A stretch of 64,000 nucleotides of DNA from Caballeronia sp. Lep1P3. Its GTDB lineage: Bacteria > Pseudomonadota > Gammaproteobacteria > Burkholderiales > Burkholderiaceae. The stretch lies in contig NZ_CP084267.1 in assembly GCF_022879595.1 (NCBI RefSeq), positions 62,001 to 126,000 of the forward strand. The letters are read 5' to 3'. Positions within the stretch are counted from its first letter, which is position 1; every line of letters begins with the position of its first letter. Below the pieces are notes generated by a model. The model was given only the letters and a program-made list of their open reading frames with translations, made no database searches and was not told the DNA's origin. Positions 25,082 to 33,343 of the stretch are shown here, one piece after another. A program made the translations under genes and the position numbers.

Positions 25082-25773
25082 CGTGCGCGCGACTCGTTGA
25101 ACGCCGCGAGCGACGCGGCCTCGTGCAGCGTGCCATCGGCGAGAATCAGCACGCGATCCGCGAAGGCGGCTGCCGCCTCCGAATGCGTGACCATGATCGC
25201 CGCCGCGCCCGTCGTCTTCGTTTCGGCGAGCAGCAGGTCGAGGATTTCATGCGCGGTTTGCGGATCGAGATTGCCGGTCGGTTCGTCGGCGAGTATCAGG
25301 CGCGGGTGATGCACGAGCGCGCGCGCAATCGCCACGCGCTGCAGTTCGCCGCCGGACAGTTCGCGCGGCAGATCGTTCTGACGATCCAGCAGGCCGACGG
25401 CGGCGAGCATGCGCTGCGCAGCCGCGACCGGCTGGCCGTTCAACAGCAGCGGCACCGCGACGTTTTGCGCGAGCGTCAAATGCGGCAGCACATGGAACGC
25501 CTGAAACACGAAGCCGAGCTTTTCGCGGCGTGTTCGCGTGGCGGCTTCGTCGTTGAGCGTGGAGATCGGCACGCCGTCGATCAGGATTTCGCCGCCATCC
25601 GGCGAGTCGAGTCCGGCGATGAGATTGAGCAGCGTCGATTTGCCGACGCCCGAATCGCCCATGATCGCGATGAATTCGCCCTCGCCGAGCGTGAAGTCGA
25701 GGCCCGCAAGAATCGTCCGGCCAGAACCGAAAGTTTTCTGAAGGCGACGGCATTCCAGGGCGGGGCGGGTCAT
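25078..25773 (-). CDS. ABC transporter ATPase (LolD/MacB-type)
   Basis: This 231-residue ATPase has a Walker A motif (GDSGVGKSTL), Q-loop (FVFQAFHVLPHLT), the signature LSGGELQRVAIARAL, Walker B with catalytic Glu (LILADEPTGNLD) and the switch His (VTHSEAAA). The sequence is closest to the LolD/MacB/FtsE group that powers FtsX permeases. It is the first gene of a three-gene operon with a permease (4-base overlap) and an exported lipocalin-like protein. Residues 190-231 are ordinary for the family. Its promoter must lie in 25774-25977, a region shared with the divergent GntR gene. Confidence 0.93.
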   Translation of the reverse strand: MTRPALECRRLQKTFGSGRTILAGLDFTLGEGEFIAIMGDSGVGKSTLLNLIAGLDSPDGGEILIDGVPISTLNDEAATRTRREKLGFVFQAFHVLPHLTLAQNVAVPLLLNGQPVAAAQRMLAAVGLLDRQNDLPRELSGGELQRVAIARALVHHPRLILADEPTGNLDPQTAHEILDLLLAETKTTGAAAIMVTHSEAAAAFADRVLILADGTLHEAASLAAFNESRAR

Positions 25774-25977
25774 GGGCAGGCGCGCTCAAGTGTCCTTGGG
25801 TGACGGCTATTATGCCTACGAGTCTTCCGTGGTGTGCGGCGATTCATCGACAGCGCGGGCCGCCACGGCTCGTTTTCGCACGATCGTTCCGGCCTTGGCG
25901 TTGATTGGCATGCCGTATCGATATGCGTCGAATGTACCGCCTGCGTCCGGGAAATCCCCACGTTTCTTTGCGTCGAC

Positions 25978-26052
25978 ATTGCATACAATGTGGCGGTCCA
26001 TGCTCGATTTCAGGGCCAACATGCCGCAATCGCAACGTGCTTTGCATACAAT
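25978..26052. promoter_or_regulatory. Two GntR-type operator-like sites 63 bp apart
   Basis: The string TTGCATACAAT occurs at 25979-25989 and again at 26042-26052. It is close to the palindromic TTGTATACAA site used by many FadR/FCD-subgroup GntR regulators. The two sites are exactly 63 bases apart, about six helical turns, so dimers on both would face the same side. The first lies 32-42 bases before the GntR start codon; the second is inside its codons 8-11. Self-regulation by the GntR protein is inferred. Confidence 0.55.
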
Positions 26053-26725
26053 CGCGCCGGAGCCCTCCCGTTCCGCCGACGATGTCTATCTCGCCATCAA
26101 GGACGCCCTCGCCTCGAACCACTATGGCGCCGGCCAGTATCTGCGCGAGGAGCAGCTCGCAAAAAGTCTCGGCGTGAGCCGAACGCCGGTGCGCGAAGCG
26201 CTGCGGCGGCTCGACGCCGAAGGCTGGGTCGAAACGCGGCCGAACTACGGCGTGCGCGTGAAAGCCTGGAGCCTGCAGGACGCCCGTGAAATCTTCGAAG
26301 CGCGGCTTCTGATCGAACCGTATCTCGCGGCGCGCGCCGCGCTCCACATCGCAGCAGAGGACATCGCGCGCCTGCGCACGCTCGCCGACGCGATGCTCGC
26401 CATCACGCATCGTCCGTCGACGTCCGAATCGTGTGAAGCATGGTTCGCCGCCAACGGCGAGTTCCACGCGATCATCACCGCCGCCGCGAACAACGCGCGC
26501 CTCGACCGCTCGCTCAGGTCGATGAAAGAGACGCCGCTCATCAAGTGGACCTTCGATACCTATAGCGACGAAGATCGCGAGCGCAGCGCGCGCCAGCATG
26601 TCGAAATCGTCCACGCGCTCGAAGAGCGCAATGCGGCGTGGGCCGAAGCCATCACGCGCTGCCATATTCTCGCCGCCGAAAAAGCGGTGCTCGACCGGTA
26701 TCAGAGGGAACATTCCGCTTCCTGA
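26021..26725 (+). CDS. GntR family (FCD subgroup) transcriptional regulator
   Basis: This 234-residue regulator has an N-terminal winged helix-turn-helix (GQYLREEQLAKSLGVSRTPV, REALRRLDAEGWVETRPNYG) and an all-helical FCD ligand domain (AREIFEARLLIEPYLAARAA, EFHAIITAAANNARLDRSLR, VEIVHALEERNAAWAEAITR). FCD domains bind small organic acids, often with a metal. The start at 26021 has an AGGG site 6 bases before it; ATGs at 25988 and 26000 are possible but overlap the first operator-like site. The following genes encode an MFS transporter and a lyase, so it probably represses them until their substrate is present (inference). Confidence 0.87.
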   Translation: MPQSQRALHTIAPEPSRSADDVYLAIKDALASNHYGAGQYLREEQLAKSLGVSRTPVREALRRLDAEGWVETRPNYGVRVKAWSLQDAREIFEARLLIEPYLAARAALHIAAEDIARLRTLADAMLAITHRPSTSESCEAWFAANGEFHAIITAAANNARLDRSLRSMKETPLIKWTFDTYSDEDRERSARQHVEIVHALEERNAAWAEAITRCHILAAEKAVLDRYQREHSAS

Positions 26726-26774
26726 AGCGTTGCCACATCGCGCGTATCACGACGACATGCGAAGGAGACACGAC

Positions 26775-28175
26775 ATGGCATCAAGCACCGTCAACGCCGG
26801 TCCGCGACTGGACCGCCTGCCCATATCGGGCTTTCACAAGCGCGTGCTGTGGCTGATCGGCGCGGGCATGTTCCTCGATTCGTTCGACATCTATCTCGCG
26901 GGCGGCGTGCTCGGCGCGCTCGCGAAGACCGGCTGGTCGACGATGCACCTGAACGCCGCGTTCCTCTCGTCGACCTTCATCGGCATGCTGATCGGCGCGT
27001 TCACCGCCGGCATGCTTGGCGACGCGAAAGGCCGCAAGTTCACGTACCAGTTCAACCTCGCGGTGTTCGGGCTCGCGTCGATCGCGGGCGCGTTCGCGCC
27101 GAACATGACGTGGCTCATCGTCTGCCGCTTCTTCATGGGGCTTGGCCTCGGCGCGGAAATCGTGATCGGCTACGGCTCGGTCGGCGAGTTCATGCCGCCC
27201 GCCGTGCGCGGCAAGTGGTCGGCGTATCTGTCGCTCATCACCAATTCGGCGCTCTTCGTCTCGACGTTTCTCGGCTATCTCATCATTCCGACGATCGGCT
27301 GGCGCGCGATGTTCGCCATCGTCGGCGCGGGCGCGATGATCGTCTGGTTCATCCGCAAGAAGATGCCCGAGTCCCCGCGCTGGCTCGAATCGAAAGGCCG
27401 TCTCGACGAAGCCGAAGCCATCCTGCGCGCCGCCGAAGAGGAGTCGGCGCGCGTGCGGCCGCTGCCGCCCATCGTCGATACGGGACGGCGCGTCGCCGCA
27501 AAAACCACGCTGCTCGATCTCTTCTCCGCCGCGCAGATTCGCCGCACGTTCGTCTCGATCGTCGTGCAGGTCGCGGTCAACATGGTGATCTACGGCTTCA
27601 TCGTGTGGGTGCCCACGTTCCTGATGAAACAGGGCATCGGCATGGCGTCGTCGCTCGGCTATACGACGCTGATGTCGCTCGGCGGACCGGCCGGCGCGCT
27701 CGTCGGCGTGCTGATCGCGGACAAGGTCGGACGCAAGAACGGGCTGATCGCGGTGGCCGCGCTCGCGGCGGTCATCGGCTGGCTGTACGGGCATTCGACG
27801 AGCGTCGGCATGGCGACCGTGCTCGGCTTCCTGCTCTTCACGCTCACCTATCTGATGGTCGCGCTCGGCATCGCCACGTATGTCCCGGAGCTTTTCGCGA
27901 CCGAGAACCGCATGCGCGCGAACGGCATCGCGGGCTGCGCGGGCCGCATCACCGGCATTCTCGCGCCGCAGCTCGTCGTCGTGATGTACATGGCGGGCGG
28001 GATCAAGGACGTGCTCTCGATCATCGTCGCCGCGTGCGCGGCGATGGCCGTCGTGCTCGCCGTGTTCGGCATCGAGACGAATCGCCGCTCGCTCGAAGAA
28101 ATCGCGCCCGCCGCCGGCCCGGATGCCGATGGCCCGCTCGCGGGCTCGCCGCTGTCGCATGAATCGAATCATTGA
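26775..28175 (+). CDS. MFS transporter, sugar/organic-acid porter type
   Basis: This 466-residue protein has about twelve membrane segments and the MFS signature loops: AGMLGDAKGRKFTYQ after segment 2, RFFMGLGLGAEIVIGYGSVG in segment 4, and LIADKVGRKNGL in the second half. A long cytoplasmic loop (about 200-260) follows segment 6, as in sugar and aromatic acid porters. A good ribosome-binding site (AAGGAGA) lies 8 bases before the ATG at 26775. It follows the GntR gene by 49 bases and precedes the lyase by 26, forming one unit. The substrate is probably the organic acid cleaved by the lyase (inference). Confidence 0.88.
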   Translation: MASSTVNAGPRLDRLPISGFHKRVLWLIGAGMFLDSFDIYLAGGVLGALAKTGWSTMHLNAAFLSSTFIGMLIGAFTAGMLGDAKGRKFTYQFNLAVFGLASIAGAFAPNMTWLIVCRFFMGLGLGAEIVIGYGSVGEFMPPAVRGKWSAYLSLITNSALFVSTFLGYLIIPTIGWRAMFAIVGAGAMIVWFIRKKMPESPRWLESKGRLDEAEAILRAAEEESARVRPLPPIVDTGRRVAAKTTLLDLFSAAQIRRTFVSIVVQVAVNMVIYGFIVWVPTFLMKQGIGMASSLGYTTLMSLGGPAGALVGVLIADKVGRKNGLIAVAALAAVIGWLYGHSTSVGMATVLGFLLFTLTYLMVALGIATYVPELFATENRMRANGIAGCAGRITGILAPQLVVVMYMAGGIKDVLSIIVAACAAMAVVLAVFGIETNRRSLEEIAPAAGPDADGPLAGSPLSHESNH

Positions 28176-28201
28176 TCCGCAATCCAACGAAGGAAGAACC
28201 G

Positions 28202-29080
28202 ATGAACGTCACCAGCCAGAGCAAGCGTGAAGCGTTGAAGGCGCGCTTCGCCCGCAAGGAAATCGTCGCCGCACCCGGCATCTTCGACATGATCTCGGCG
28301 AAGATGGCCGACTCGATGGGTTTCGACTGCCTCTACATGACGGGCTTCGGCACCGTCGCGTCATACCTCGGCTTGCCCGATGCCGGCCTCGCCACCTACA
28401 CGGACATGGTCGACCGCGTCGCGGCATTCTGCGGCGGCACGAAGACGCCGATGATCTGCGACGGCGATACGGGCTACGGCGGCCTGCTCAACGTCGCGCA
28501 TACGGTGAAGGGCTACGAACACGCGGGCGCGGCGGGCATCCAGCTCGAAGACCAGGAATTCCCGAAGAAATGCGGACACACGCCGGGCCGACGCGTGATT
28601 GCGCTCGAAGACATGGTGCGCAAGATCAAGGTTGCGGTGGAGAGCCGCAGCGACCGCAATTTCCAGATCATCGCGCGCACGGATGCGCGCACGTCGCTCG
28701 GTCTCGATGAAGCCTTGCGACGCGGCGAGGCCTATGCGAAAGCGGGCGCGGACGTGCTGTTCATCGAATCGCCGGAGAGCGCGGACGAACTGGAGAAGAT
28801 CGGCCGCGCGTTCGACATGCCTCTGCTCGTGAATGTCGTCGAAGGCGGACGCACGCCGCAACTCGCGCCCGCGGAATTGCAAAGGCTCGGCTTTTCGCTC
28901 GCGATCTATCCCGCGTCCGGCTTTCTCGCGGCGGCAAAAGCGCTCAAGGACGTGTACGGCGAGATACTCGCGGGCAAGGGCACCGAAGCAACCGTTGGCG
29001 CGATGCATCCGTTTGCTTCGATGTGCGAACTCATGGGCTTTCCCGATGTGTGGGCGTTCGATCGCGCGCACGCCGACTGA
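28202..29080 (+). CDS. Isocitrate lyase/PEP mutase superfamily lyase
   Basis: This 292-residue enzyme belongs to the isocitrate lyase/PEP mutase superfamily: YMTGFGTVASYLGLPDAGL, the metal-binding DGDTGYGGLLNV, LEDQEFPKKCGHTPGR with the catalytic Cys in KKCGH, and ARTDARTSLGLDEALRRG. KKCGH marks true lyases (methylisocitrate or 2,3-dimethylmalate type) rather than phosphonate mutases. It probably cleaves a substituted malate or citrate to a keto acid and a small acid; which one cannot be told here. The ATG has AGGAAG 7 bases upstream. It is the last gene of the GntR-MFS unit and converges with the formaldehyde-activating-enzyme homologue, 24 bases between stops. Confidence 0.85.
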   Translation: MNVTSQSKREALKARFARKEIVAAPGIFDMISAKMADSMGFDCLYMTGFGTVASYLGLPDAGLATYTDMVDRVAAFCGGTKTPMICDGDTGYGGLLNVAHTVKGYEHAGAAGIQLEDQEFPKKCGHTPGRRVIALEDMVRKIKVAVESRSDRNFQIIARTDARTSLGLDEALRRGEAYAKAGADVLFIESPESADELEKIGRAFDMPLLVNVVEGGRTPQLAPAELQRLGFSLAIYPASGFLAAAKALKDVYGEILAGKGTEATVGAMHPFASMCELMGFPDVWAFDRAHAD

Positions 29081-29104
29081 GTTCGCGAGCGAGACGCGGA
29101 CGCT

Positions 29105-29638
29105 TCAGCTCCAGTCGTCCATGTCGTGCCTGATGCTGTGGCGATTGGCGATGAGCGTCTCCACGCTCGGCTCGTTGCTCATCGCGCGCTGGATGGCGAG
29201 CTTCGTCGCCTCGTAATTGGTGCGGTACATGTCCTTCTTGTCGAGCTGCGCGTCGGTTGCGCAGCGCGGATCGATCCATACGAGGCTGATGATGCATAGC
29301 TCGTTGGCCTGCTCCTTCGGCAGGATGCCCTCGATCAGGCAATCGACGACGGCATCCGCGGTCGCGGACTGCACCACGCCGCCGAAGAGATCGATGTTCG
29401 GCATGTCCTTGAGCGTGACCTTCGGGACGATGATCGTCGCGGGCCGCACCATCTGATTGCATGCGCGGATGGCGAACATCGCGGTATGTCCCTTCGATTG
29501 CGCCATCATGTTCGCGAACGCGTGTCCGACCGGCCCGTCGACGCGGCCGATCAGAATCTCGGGCATCGCATCGGTCGCCTGACCGGGCGCGGCGAACACG
29601 GTGGCTTCGCCCGCGCGGAAGGTGAGATCCTGTGTCAT
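29105..29638 (-). CDS. Divergent formaldehyde-activating enzyme (Fae) homologue
   Basis: This 177-residue protein matches Fae along its length: IGRVDGPVGHAFANMMAQSK, TIIVPKVTLKDMPNIDLFGG, CLIEGILPKEQANELCIISL and the nearly invariant NYEATKLAIQRAMSNEP. True Fae condenses formaldehyde with tetrahydromethanopterin and uses a His in the segment AHIDL. Here that segment reads DAMPEILIG, so the catalytic His is replaced by Met. The usual GEALVGDGNE lead-in is also altered (GEATVFAAPGQ). The ATG at 29638 has AAGGAGA 7 bases upstream. No tetrahydromethanopterin genes are nearby. It is probably a paralogue with a changed or lost activity; binding of a pterin or another aldehyde adduct is a guess. Confidence 0.82.
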   Translation of the reverse strand: MTQDLTFRAGEATVFAAPGQATDAMPEILIGRVDGPVGHAFANMMAQSKGHTAMFAIRACNQMVRPATIIVPKVTLKDMPNIDLFGGVVQSATADAVVDCLIEGILPKEQANELCIISLVWIDPRCATDAQLDKKDMYRTNYEATKLAIQRAMSNEPSVETLIANRHSIRHDMDDWS

Positions 29639-29850
29639 CGGCTGTCTCCTTGGCTGTCGTGAAACGAAAGACATGAGCGCCGCAAGGACGATGCCATGCA
29701 CCGCTTGCGCGATGCGCTGATCCTCGCGCGTGACACTTTGTACGCGGGATGTGTCAGGGCTTGCGCATCGATCCAGACACGCGTTGGCGAGCGCGGCGCG
29801 CCGGCGTTCTTCCATCCGATGCGAGAGACGTAGTTCCTCGAACAATCCGT

Positions 29851-30144
29851 TCAGCTTTTACAGCGCGCCTTGCGCATCGACGTGTGCGTAATGCGCGGCC
29901 ACGCGCGCGCCGCAATCGCTCGCGCGAGCGCATCCATGCGGCCGAAGCCGATGGCCGCCGCGTGCTCTTTCAGCGTCGTCAGCAGATCATCGAACGCGGA
30001 GGTCCGCGACGCCGCGTCCGCCTTCGAATCACCCAAAGAATGCGCGATGGTTGCTACAAACCGGCTCACGGTCTCGCGCAATCGGCTGCGCGCGGCGGGC
30101 AGCGTGATCGTCGGGGCGGCGTCGTACAGCATTGAATCGGACAT
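29851..30144 (-). CDS. Small hypothetical protein
   Basis: This 97-residue protein starts MSDSMLYDAAPTITLPAARS and is mainly helical and Ala/Arg-rich, with a basic C-terminus (TSMRKARCKS). There is no signal peptide, membrane segment or motif I recognise. Third codon positions are GC-rich as in neighbouring genes, which supports it as real, but the ribosome-binding site (GAAGCG) is weak. It lies between the Fae homologue and the HAD phosphatase, transcribed leftward. No function can be given. Confidence 0.5.
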   Translation of the reverse strand: MSDSMLYDAAPTITLPAARSRLRETVSRFVATIAHSLGDSKADAASRTSAFDDLLTTLKEHAAAIGFGRMDALARAIAARAWPRITHTSMRKARCKS

Positions 30145-30469
30145 CGGAACGCTTCGGTCGCGGTGTTGGGGGCGCGGTGGGGAAACCTGATACACCGCAG
30201 GCTATGGCGATGTGCTAAATAGGGTTCCGACTAACCGCTGGCCGCCTTCCAGCCGGACTGTTGCGCGCTATCTTGCGAAACCCCGCTTCGCCGGTATGAT
30301 GGCCGGCCTGCTCGACTGCGTAAGTGATTGCACGGTCCTTGGCGCTCCAAATTCGGGCAAACGGAAGGACAACGCGACGACGGCGACTACGCGCCGCCGC
30401 CACCGCTCGAGCCGACCAACTCCAGAACACCGCCCTCGCCGCACGGCAAGCCGCCCAACGAAACCCCCG

Positions 30470-31099
30470 ATGACCCCACAACCCCGCACCATCGCCGCGT
30501 TCGATTTCGACGGCACCATCACCACCGGCGACAGCCTCAAGGCATTCGTGCTGCACACGGTCGGCGCGGCGCGCTTCGCTGCGGCGGGCGTGCTCGCGGC
30601 GCCGCGTCTCATCGGCATGGCGGCGCGCCTGTGCGATCGCGGCGCCGCGAAAGCCGGCTTTCTTCGGCACGCGCTCGCGGGCGTCTCGCGCGCACGCCTG
30701 GAGCAAGCCGCGCGCGACTTCTGCGCATCGCGCTTGCCGGCGATGATCCGCCCCGAGATGATCGAGCGCATTCGCGCGCATCAGGCGCTCGGGCACGAAG
30801 TGGTGATCGTGAGCGCGTCGCCGTCGCTGTATCTGTGGATATGGGCGTCGGAGTCGGCAGGCATCCGCACGGTGTTGTCGACCCGGCTCGAACTCGACGA
30901 CCGTGGCTTCGCGGGCCGTTTCATCGGCAGGAATTGTTGGGGACCGGAAAAAGTCGCGCGGCTGCAGGCATGGTGGCGCGACGATCCGCCCGCTACGCTC
31001 TTCGCCTACGGCGACAGCCGTGGCGACAAGGAAATGGCCGAGCGCGCGGACATCGCGTGGATCAGGGGAACGGGCGAACTGCCGCCTCTATCGCGCTGA
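30470..31099 (+). CDS. HAD-family (SerB-like) phosphatase
   Basis: This 209-residue protein has all the HAD motifs: nucleophile and acid in AAFDFDGTITTGDS, the Ser of motif II in VVIVSASPSLYLWI, a Lys in GPEKVARLQAW, and the acidic pair in FAYGDSRGDKEMAER. The helical cap between residues 20 and 100 fits subfamily IB, which includes phosphoserine phosphatases and glycerophosphate phosphatases. It removes phosphate from a small metabolite in the cytoplasm; the substrate is not known. The ATG at 30470 gives the usual N-terminus. The 330 bases upstream (30145-30469) hold no other gene. It is convergent with the sensor kinase gene. Confidence 0.85.
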   Translation: MTPQPRTIAAFDFDGTITTGDSLKAFVLHTVGAARFAAAGVLAAPRLIGMAARLCDRGAAKAGFLRHALAGVSRARLEQAARDFCASRLPAMIRPEMIERIRAHQALGHEVVIVSASPSLYLWIWASESAGIRTVLSTRLELDDRGFAGRFIGRNCWGPEKVARLQAWWRDDPPATLFAYGDSRGDKEMAERADIAWIRGTGELPPLSR

Positions 31100-31121
31100 A
31101 CGCCGACGATCACGCCAACGC

Positions 31122-32507
31122 TCACGCCGACGCGAAAGCCACCGACACGACGACGCCGCGCCCCGAAGCCTGACTCGCGCGAATCGCGATGTCCCCGCGA
31201 TGCGCCTGCACGATCTCCCGCGCAATCGCGAGCCCGAGACCCGTGCCCTCCGTATCCGCCGACGCGCGATAGAACGGCTCGAACACGCGGCTGCGCGCTT
31301 CGGCGGCGATGCCCGGACCGTCATCGGTAACCGTGAGCATCACGCGCTCGTTCTCGCGCGCCACAGCAACGGTGACATGCCCGCCCGGCTGCGTGTAGCG
31401 CACCGCATTCTCGGTCACGTTGAACACGAGCGCCGCGAGCAGCGCCTCGTGACCGATGATCGACGCGTCATCGCCCAGTTCCGCGCCGAGATCGATATCC
31501 CGCTTCTGCGCGACGAGCGCCAAGTCTTCGATCACGTCCTTCGCAATCGCGGACAGATCGACCTTTTGCTTCGTGAGCTGCGTATAGTCCGCGGCCTCCG
31601 CCTGCGCGAGCAGCAGCAGCTTGTTGGTGAGGCCGACCATCGAGCGGTTGCTGCGCTGCATGGCCGCGAGCGCCTCCGTGAGCGACGGCGCGAGTTCGCG
31701 ATGCTGCCGCGCATATTGCAACTGCGTCTCGAGCACGGTGAGCGGCGTGCGCAACTGATGCGCGGCATCCGCGATGAAGCGCCGTTGCGCCGCCACCTGC
31801 ACGCCGAGCCGCGCGATGCACTGATTGATCGCCTCGACGATGGGCCGCAGTTCCGCATGCAGGCGCTCGACGCGCAACGGTTCGAGCTGCATCGGATCGC
31901 GGTCCATCACCTCGGCCTTCACCTTCAGGAGCGGCCGCAATTCGAACGTGAGGCCGATGCACGCGAGCGCCACCGCAAGCAGTACGATCTCGATCTGCCG
32001 GACGAGTTGCGGACGCCATAGCTCGCGCACCATCGCATCGCGCGAGGCTTGCGTCTTGCCGACCGAGACGAGCACGCGCCGGATCGAACCGTTGTCGTAC
32101 ATGCGGCGCACGAAGCCGAGCGCGCGTATCGATGCGCCATGAAAGTCGGCGTCGTAGGAAACCGGCGCATCGTGCGTGGCCGCTTCGGCCGCCGCGCGGT
32201 TCGACGGAAAATCGGGCGCGCCCGCGAGCAGCCGGCCGTCGTCGACGCTGACGTGGTAATAGACCTGATCGCCATAAGGCGATGCGAACACTTCGAGCGC
32301 GGCAGGCGGAATGTCCACGCGCAACATGCCATCGGACCATTCGACTTCGCCCGCGATCATCCGCGCCGATGCGAGCAGCGCGTTGTCCTGCACGATGTCC
32401 GCGGTATGGCGCGCGTTGTCGTAAGCCGCCTTGCCCGTCACCAGCACGTAAAGCGCGAGCGGAACCAGCAGCCACCACAGCAGGCGGATGCGAAGGCTAT
32501 TGGTCAT
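31122..32507 (-). CDS. Sensor histidine kinase, TctE-like
   Basis: This 461-residue inner-membrane kinase has a first membrane segment at about 9-29, a periplasmic sensor region (about 30-165) of the two-component-sensor-kinase N-terminal type, a second segment (about 168-190), and then HisKA (FIADAAHQLRTPLTVLETQL; His near 251) and HATPase_c (NVTENAVRYTQPGG, DDGPGI, EGTGLGLAIAREI). It phosphorylates its partner regulator when its signal, probably a carboxylic acid or a related substrate, is present (family knowledge plus inference). The start at 32507 overlaps the regulator gene by 11 bases. The regulator and kinase are divergent from an ABC importer, which they may control. Confidence 0.9.
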   Translation of the reverse strand: MTNSLRIRLLWWLLVPLALYVLVTGKAAYDNARHTADIVQDNALLASARMIAGEVEWSDGMLRVDIPPAALEVFASPYGDQVYYHVSVDDGRLLAGAPDFPSNRAAAEAATHDAPVSYDADFHGASIRALGFVRRMYDNGSIRRVLVSVGKTQASRDAMVRELWRPQLVRQIEIVLLAVALACIGLTFELRPLLKVKAEVMDRDPMQLEPLRVERLHAELRPIVEAINQCIARLGVQVAAQRRFIADAAHQLRTPLTVLETQLQYARQHRELAPSLTEALAAMQRSNRSMVGLTNKLLLLAQAEAADYTQLTKQKVDLSAIAKDVIEDLALVAQKRDIDLGAELGDDASIIGHEALLAALVFNVTENAVRYTQPGGHVTVAVARENERVMLTVTDDGPGIAAEARSRVFEPFYRASADTEGTGLGLAIAREIVQAHRGDIAIRASQASGRGVVVSVAFASA

Positions 32508-33174
32508 CGTCCTTCTTGCGCAAGAGATAGCCGAGGCCGCGCAGCGTGACGATCGCGGCGGAACTGCCATCGAGCTTCTTGCGCAGCCGCGACACGTAGA
32601 TTTCGAGCGCATCCTCGCTCGGGCTGTCCTCATGCGTGAAGATCGCATCGAGCAGCGCCGCCTTCGACACCGTCTTGCCGAGACGCAGGATCAGCGCTTC
32701 GAGCACGCTGCGCTCGCGCGGCGTGACGTTGAGCGGCGCGCCCTTCAGCGCGAACTGGCGCGTGTCGATATCGAAGACGAGATCGCCGCACGACACTTCA
32801 TTCGCCGTCGATGCGCTTTGCCGCCGGATCATCACCTTCACGCGCGCAATGAGTTCGCGCACTTCGAACGGCTTCACGAGGTAATCGTCCGCGCCCGCGC
32901 CGAGCAGCTCCACTTTCTCGTCGATGGAACCGCTCGCGGTGAGGATCATCACGGGCGTCGCGTCGCCGCGCTGACGCATGCGCCGCAGCACGTTCTTGCC
33001 CGAAAGCCGCGGCAGGTTCAGATCGAGCAGCACGACATCGTAGCGATTGGCGCGCAGCCGTTGATCGGCGGCTTCGCCGTCCTGCACGGCATCGAGCGCG
33101 AACGACGCCTGTTCCAGCATCTTCGCGAGCCAGAGAGAAAGCGTCGGATTGTCTTCGATGAGGAGCAGCTTCAT
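32497..33174 (-). CDS. OmpR/TctD-like response regulator
   Basis: This 225-residue regulator has a receiver domain (LLLIEDNPTLS; phospho-acceptor in VVLLDLNLP; TASG; Lys in YLVKPFEVREL) and a winged-helix OmpR-type DNA-binding domain (TPRERSVLEALILRLGKTVS, SDALEIYVSRLRKKLDG, TLRGLGYLLR). It overlaps the start of the sensor kinase by 11 bases and is transcribed with it. The start at 33174 has only a weak ribosome-binding site. The two genes diverge from an ABC importer 170 bases away. It most likely controls that importer (inference). Confidence 0.92.
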   Translation of the reverse strand: MKLLLIEDNPTLSLWLAKMLEQASFALDAVQDGEAADQRLRANRYDVVLLDLNLPRLSGKNVLRRMRQRGDATPVMILTASGSIDEKVELLGAGADDYLVKPFEVRELIARVKVMIRRQSASTANEVSCGDLVFDIDTRQFALKGAPLNVTPRERSVLEALILRLGKTVSKAALLDAIFTHEDSPSEDALEIYVSRLRKKLDGSSAAIVTLRGLGYLLRKKDDDQ

Positions 33175-33251
33175 GCCGCGCGATTGTAGGGCGTCTCGCC
33201 GGCGCGCGATGCATCGGGTTAACACCCATGACTTCGTATCGGCTCAGAAAG

Positions 33252-33279
33252 CTGGCAGAAGGTTTGGCCTTTCTATAAT
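33252..33279 (+). promoter_or_regulatory. Likely sigma-70 promoter of the ABC importer
   Basis: A perfect TATAAT (33274-33279) with CTGGCA (33252-33257) as a possible -35 box at 16-bp spacing, 65 bases before the ribosome-binding site of the binding-protein gene. Confidence 0.45.
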
Positions 33280-33300
33280 CGCCGCACACATTCGAATAGC

Positions 33301-33324
33301 GGGCCTTTCATCGAACGAAGGCCC
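33301..33324 (+). other. 7-bp inverted repeat in the importer leader
   Basis: GGGCCTT (33301-33307) and AAGGCCC (33318-33324) around a 10-nt loop, directly before the AAGGAG ribosome-binding site. It may form a hairpin in the leader or serve as a regulator half-site pair. Confidence 0.4.
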
Positions 33325-33343
33325 ACATCAAGGAGACTCCACG

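Noticed and set aside
9376..29638. A formaldehyde detoxification theme linking the GFA protein, the Fae homologue and the zinc dehydrogenase
   Set aside because: The genes are 20-45 kb apart, in different units, and the Fae homologue lacks its active His, so a common pathway is not supported.
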